Assembly (NCBI GenBank): GCA_003223245.1
Contig: QHYI01000143.1
Coordinates: forward strand, 1-64,000
DNA length: 64,000 nt
Direction: 5' to 3'
From: Acidobacteriota bacterium
GTDB lineage: Bacteria; Acidobacteriota; Terriglobia; Acidiferrales; UBA7541
The translations under genes were made by a program, and so were the position numbers. The notes below the pieces were generated by a model. The model made no database searches. It worked only from the letters and a program-made list of their open reading frames with translations, and was not told the origin of the DNA. How positions within the stretch are numbered: the first letter of the stretch is position 1; each line of letters opens with the position of its first letter. Positions 61,876 through 64,000 of this stretch are shown here, piece by piece.

Positions 61876-62147
61876 TCGTGAAAGCCATATCGCTGGACAA
61901 GGCGGGACGCGTCGTCCTACCGAAGGACCTGCGCGACAAGTTGCGTCTCGAAGCCGGCGACGAGCTCATGGTGGAAGAAGCTGGCGAGCAGATTATTCTC
62001 CGCCCCGTGCGGACTCAGCCCACGCTTAAGAAGGAGCGCGGCGTATGGGTGTACCAAGGCGCGCGCGGGGCGCAACGATCGAGCGAGTCTCTGCCGGACC
62101 TGATTGATGCGGCCCGCGAGAAACGTCTGCGCGAGTTTTCCGAGTGA
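61869..62147 (+). CDS. AbrB/MazE-type antitoxin (VapB-like)
   Basis: AISLDKAGRVVLPKDLRDKLRLEAGDELMVEEAGEQIILRPV. Confidence 0.85.
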   Translation: MAFVKAISLDKAGRVVLPKDLRDKLRLEAGDELMVEEAGEQIILRPVRTQPTLKKERGVWVYQGARGAQRSSESLPDLIDAAREKRLREFSE

Positions 62148-62569
62148 AGGCGTTTTTCGATACGTCCGTTTTGGTGGCAGTTTTCCGCGGCGACCATGAG
62201 CACCATGAGCGCAGCCTGCGGGTTTTCGCTTCGAGCACAACCAAAGACACCGCGTGCAGCCTGCACACGCTCGCAGAACTCTTTGCTGTCCTGACCGCTC
62301 TTCCCGTCAAGCCGCCGATTTCTCCGGAGCATGTCATGCTTTTCGTGGACGAAATTCGCGCGCGGCTAACGCCCATTTCGCTGGATTCGCAGGACTATTA
62401 TCAAACGTTAGGAGCCGCAGCGGAACGGGGACTTTTCGACGGGCGAATCTATGATGCGCTGCTGCTTCGCTGCGCCAGAAAGTGCCATGCGCAGACCATC
62501 TACACCTGGAACCTCCGGCACTTCAAGGCTATCGCGCCCGATCTCGCGACGCGCCTGCGCATGCCGTGA
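62144..62569 (+). CDS. PIN-domain toxin (VapC-like, GTG start)
   Basis: VKAFFDTSVLVAVFRGDHEHHERS, HTLAELFAVLTALP, GLFDGRIYDALLLRCA; overlaps the antitoxin stop by 4 nt. Confidence 0.87.
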   Translation: MKAFFDTSVLVAVFRGDHEHHERSLRVFASSTTKDTACSLHTLAELFAVLTALPVKPPISPEHVMLFVDEIRARLTPISLDSQDYYQTLGAAAERGLFDGRIYDALLLRCARKCHAQTIYTWNLRHFKAIAPDLATRLRMP

Positions 62570-62609
62570 TGTCGCCTTTCCTGAGAAAGCAAAGAATTGC
62601 GTGTGAGGG

Positions 62610-64000
62610 TTACCCCGGGGTTTCCTGGCTGGCGCGAATTTCCTGCCAGCGGCGCGGGCGCTTGTTGGCTTGCAAGACTTTCTTGCGCAAGCGAATCGCT
62701 TTCGGCGTGATCTCTACGTACTCGTCGTCGGCAATAAACTCAATCGCTTGCTCCAGGCTCAACTCGCGATGCGGAATCAGACGAATGGCCTCATCCGCCG
62801 TAGACGAGCGCATGTTCGTCAGCTTCTTTTCCTTGGTCACGTTCACGTCCATATCCTGCTCGCGCGAATTTTCGCCGACAATCATGCCTTCGTAGACGTC
62901 CACTCCCGGCCCGACAAACAGCTCGCCGCGCTCCTGCAAATTCCATAGCGCAAACGCCGTCGAAACTCCCCCGCGGTCCGCCACCAGCGCGCCGGTCGGA
63001 CGCAGCGCCATCTCTCCGCCATACTCGGTCCAGCCATCGAAAATCGAATGAATCAGCGCCGTTCCGCGTGTGTCCGTCAGCAACTGGCTGCGCAAGCCAA
63101 TCAAGCCGCGCGAAGGAATCTTGAAGTCCAGCCGAACGCGCCCCGAGCCATGATTGCTCATCTTCGTCATCTCGCCGCGGCGTCCGCCGATGGTTTCCAT
63201 AATGATGCCGATAAAGCTCTCGGGAATATCGATCACCAGGCGCTCGACGGGCTCGAGCTTCTTCCCGTTTTCCGTGCGCGTCACGATTTCCGGCTTGCCG
63301 ACCATTAATTCGAATCCTTCGCGCCGCATGGTCTCAATCAAAATTGCGAGTTGCAGCTCTCCGCGCCCGAGCACGCGAAACGATTCCGGCGTGTCCGTAT
63401 CTTCCACGCGAATGGAAACGTTCGTGAGCAATTCTTTTTGCAGGCGGTCGCGCAAGTCGCGCGAGGTCAGATACTCTCCATCCTTGCCGGCAAGCGGCCC
63501 GCTATTTACCGTGAAAATCATCGTCAGTGTCGGCTCGTCAATCAGCAGCGGTTCGAGCGGCGCCGGCGCTTCCAAATCGGTGATGCTCTCGCCGATTTGA
63601 ATCGCCTCGACGCCGGCAATCGCCACAATGTCGCCGGCCGGAACTTGCTCGGCTTCGTCGCGCTCTAGCCCGCGAAATGTAAACAGTTTCGTAATTTTCG
63701 TGGGCTCGAGTTTTCCGTTCAGCTTGCTGACGCCCACTTGTTCTCCGCGGCGCAGAGTTCCATTGAACACGCGCGCAATCGCGATTCGGCCCAAAAACTC
63801 GCTGTAATCCAGGTTCATCACTTGAATTTGCAACACGCCTTGAGGATCGCCCGGGGGCGCAGGGATATGCTTGACGATGGCTTGGAACAGCGGGAGCAAA
63901 TCTTTCGAATTGTCGCCAAGCTTGCTGTGAGCTATCCCATCCCGCGCGTTGGTGTAAATGATGGGAAAGTCGAGCTGGTCTTCGGTCGCGTCCAGATCGA
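62610..64000 (-). CDS. typA: Translational GTPase TypA/BipA, 5' part beyond the window
   Basis: LNLDYSEFLGRIAIARVFNGTLRRGEQV, LGRGELQLAILIETMRREGFELMVGKPEIV; the frame stays open to the window end (reverse strand LDATEDQLDFPIIYTNARDG). Confidence 0.93.
   Translation of the reverse strand, partial: DLDATEDQLDFPIIYTNARDGIAHSKLGDNSKDLLPLFQAIVKHIPAPPGDPQGVLQIQVMNLDYSEFLGRIAIARVFNGTLRRGEQVGVSKLNGKLEPTKITKLFTFRGLERDEAEQVPAGDIVAIAGVEAIQIGESITDLEAPAPLEPLLIDEPTLTMIFTVNSGPLAGKDGEYLTSRDLRDRLQKELLTNVSIRVEDTDTPESFRVLGRGELQLAILIETMRREGFELMVGKPEIVTRTENGKKLEPVERLVIDIPESFIGIIMETIGGRRGEMTKMSNHGSGRVRLDFKIPSRGLIGLRSQLLTDTRGTALIHSIFDGWTEYGGEMALRPTGALVADRGGVSTAFALWNLQERGELFVGPGVDVYEGMIVGENSREQDMDVNVTKEKKLTNMRSSTADEAIRLIPHRELSLEQAIEFIADDEYVEITPKAIRLRKKVLQANKRPRRWQEIRASQETPG

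Overview
This window looks like the chromosomal origin region of an Acidobacteriota-type bacterium. The phylum call is an inference from the VWFA-related acidobacterial domain, the ADOP-type permease and the carboxypeptidase-regulatory TonB receptor. The core is a minus-strand dnaA-dnaN-gyrB-gyrA block with DnaA-box-like clusters on both sides of dnaA and no recF between dnaN and gyrB. Around it are: a ribokinase/deoC/two-domain ALDH16-like operon; one tRNA-Val(GAC); a CzcCBA-type RND metal efflux operon followed by a TonB-dependent receptor; a type III PKS + ICMT-type methyltransferase + TPR operon; a PilZ-TM-TonB_C fusion protein; a degenerate GGDEF protein; a VapBC-type toxin-antitoxin pair with an inverted repeat at its start; and many secreted or beta-propeller proteins. 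At least six decayed genes are visible: an ISNCY-like transposase, a multiheme cytochrome, an ADOP permease with two frameshifts, a VapC tail, a di-heme cytochrome tail abutting a TPR tail, and an amidohydrolase with a 1-nt frameshift. No CRISPR array or rRNA was seen. The best candidates for unusual biology are the PilZ-TonB fusion, the PKS/methyltransferase/TPR operon and the origin layout.
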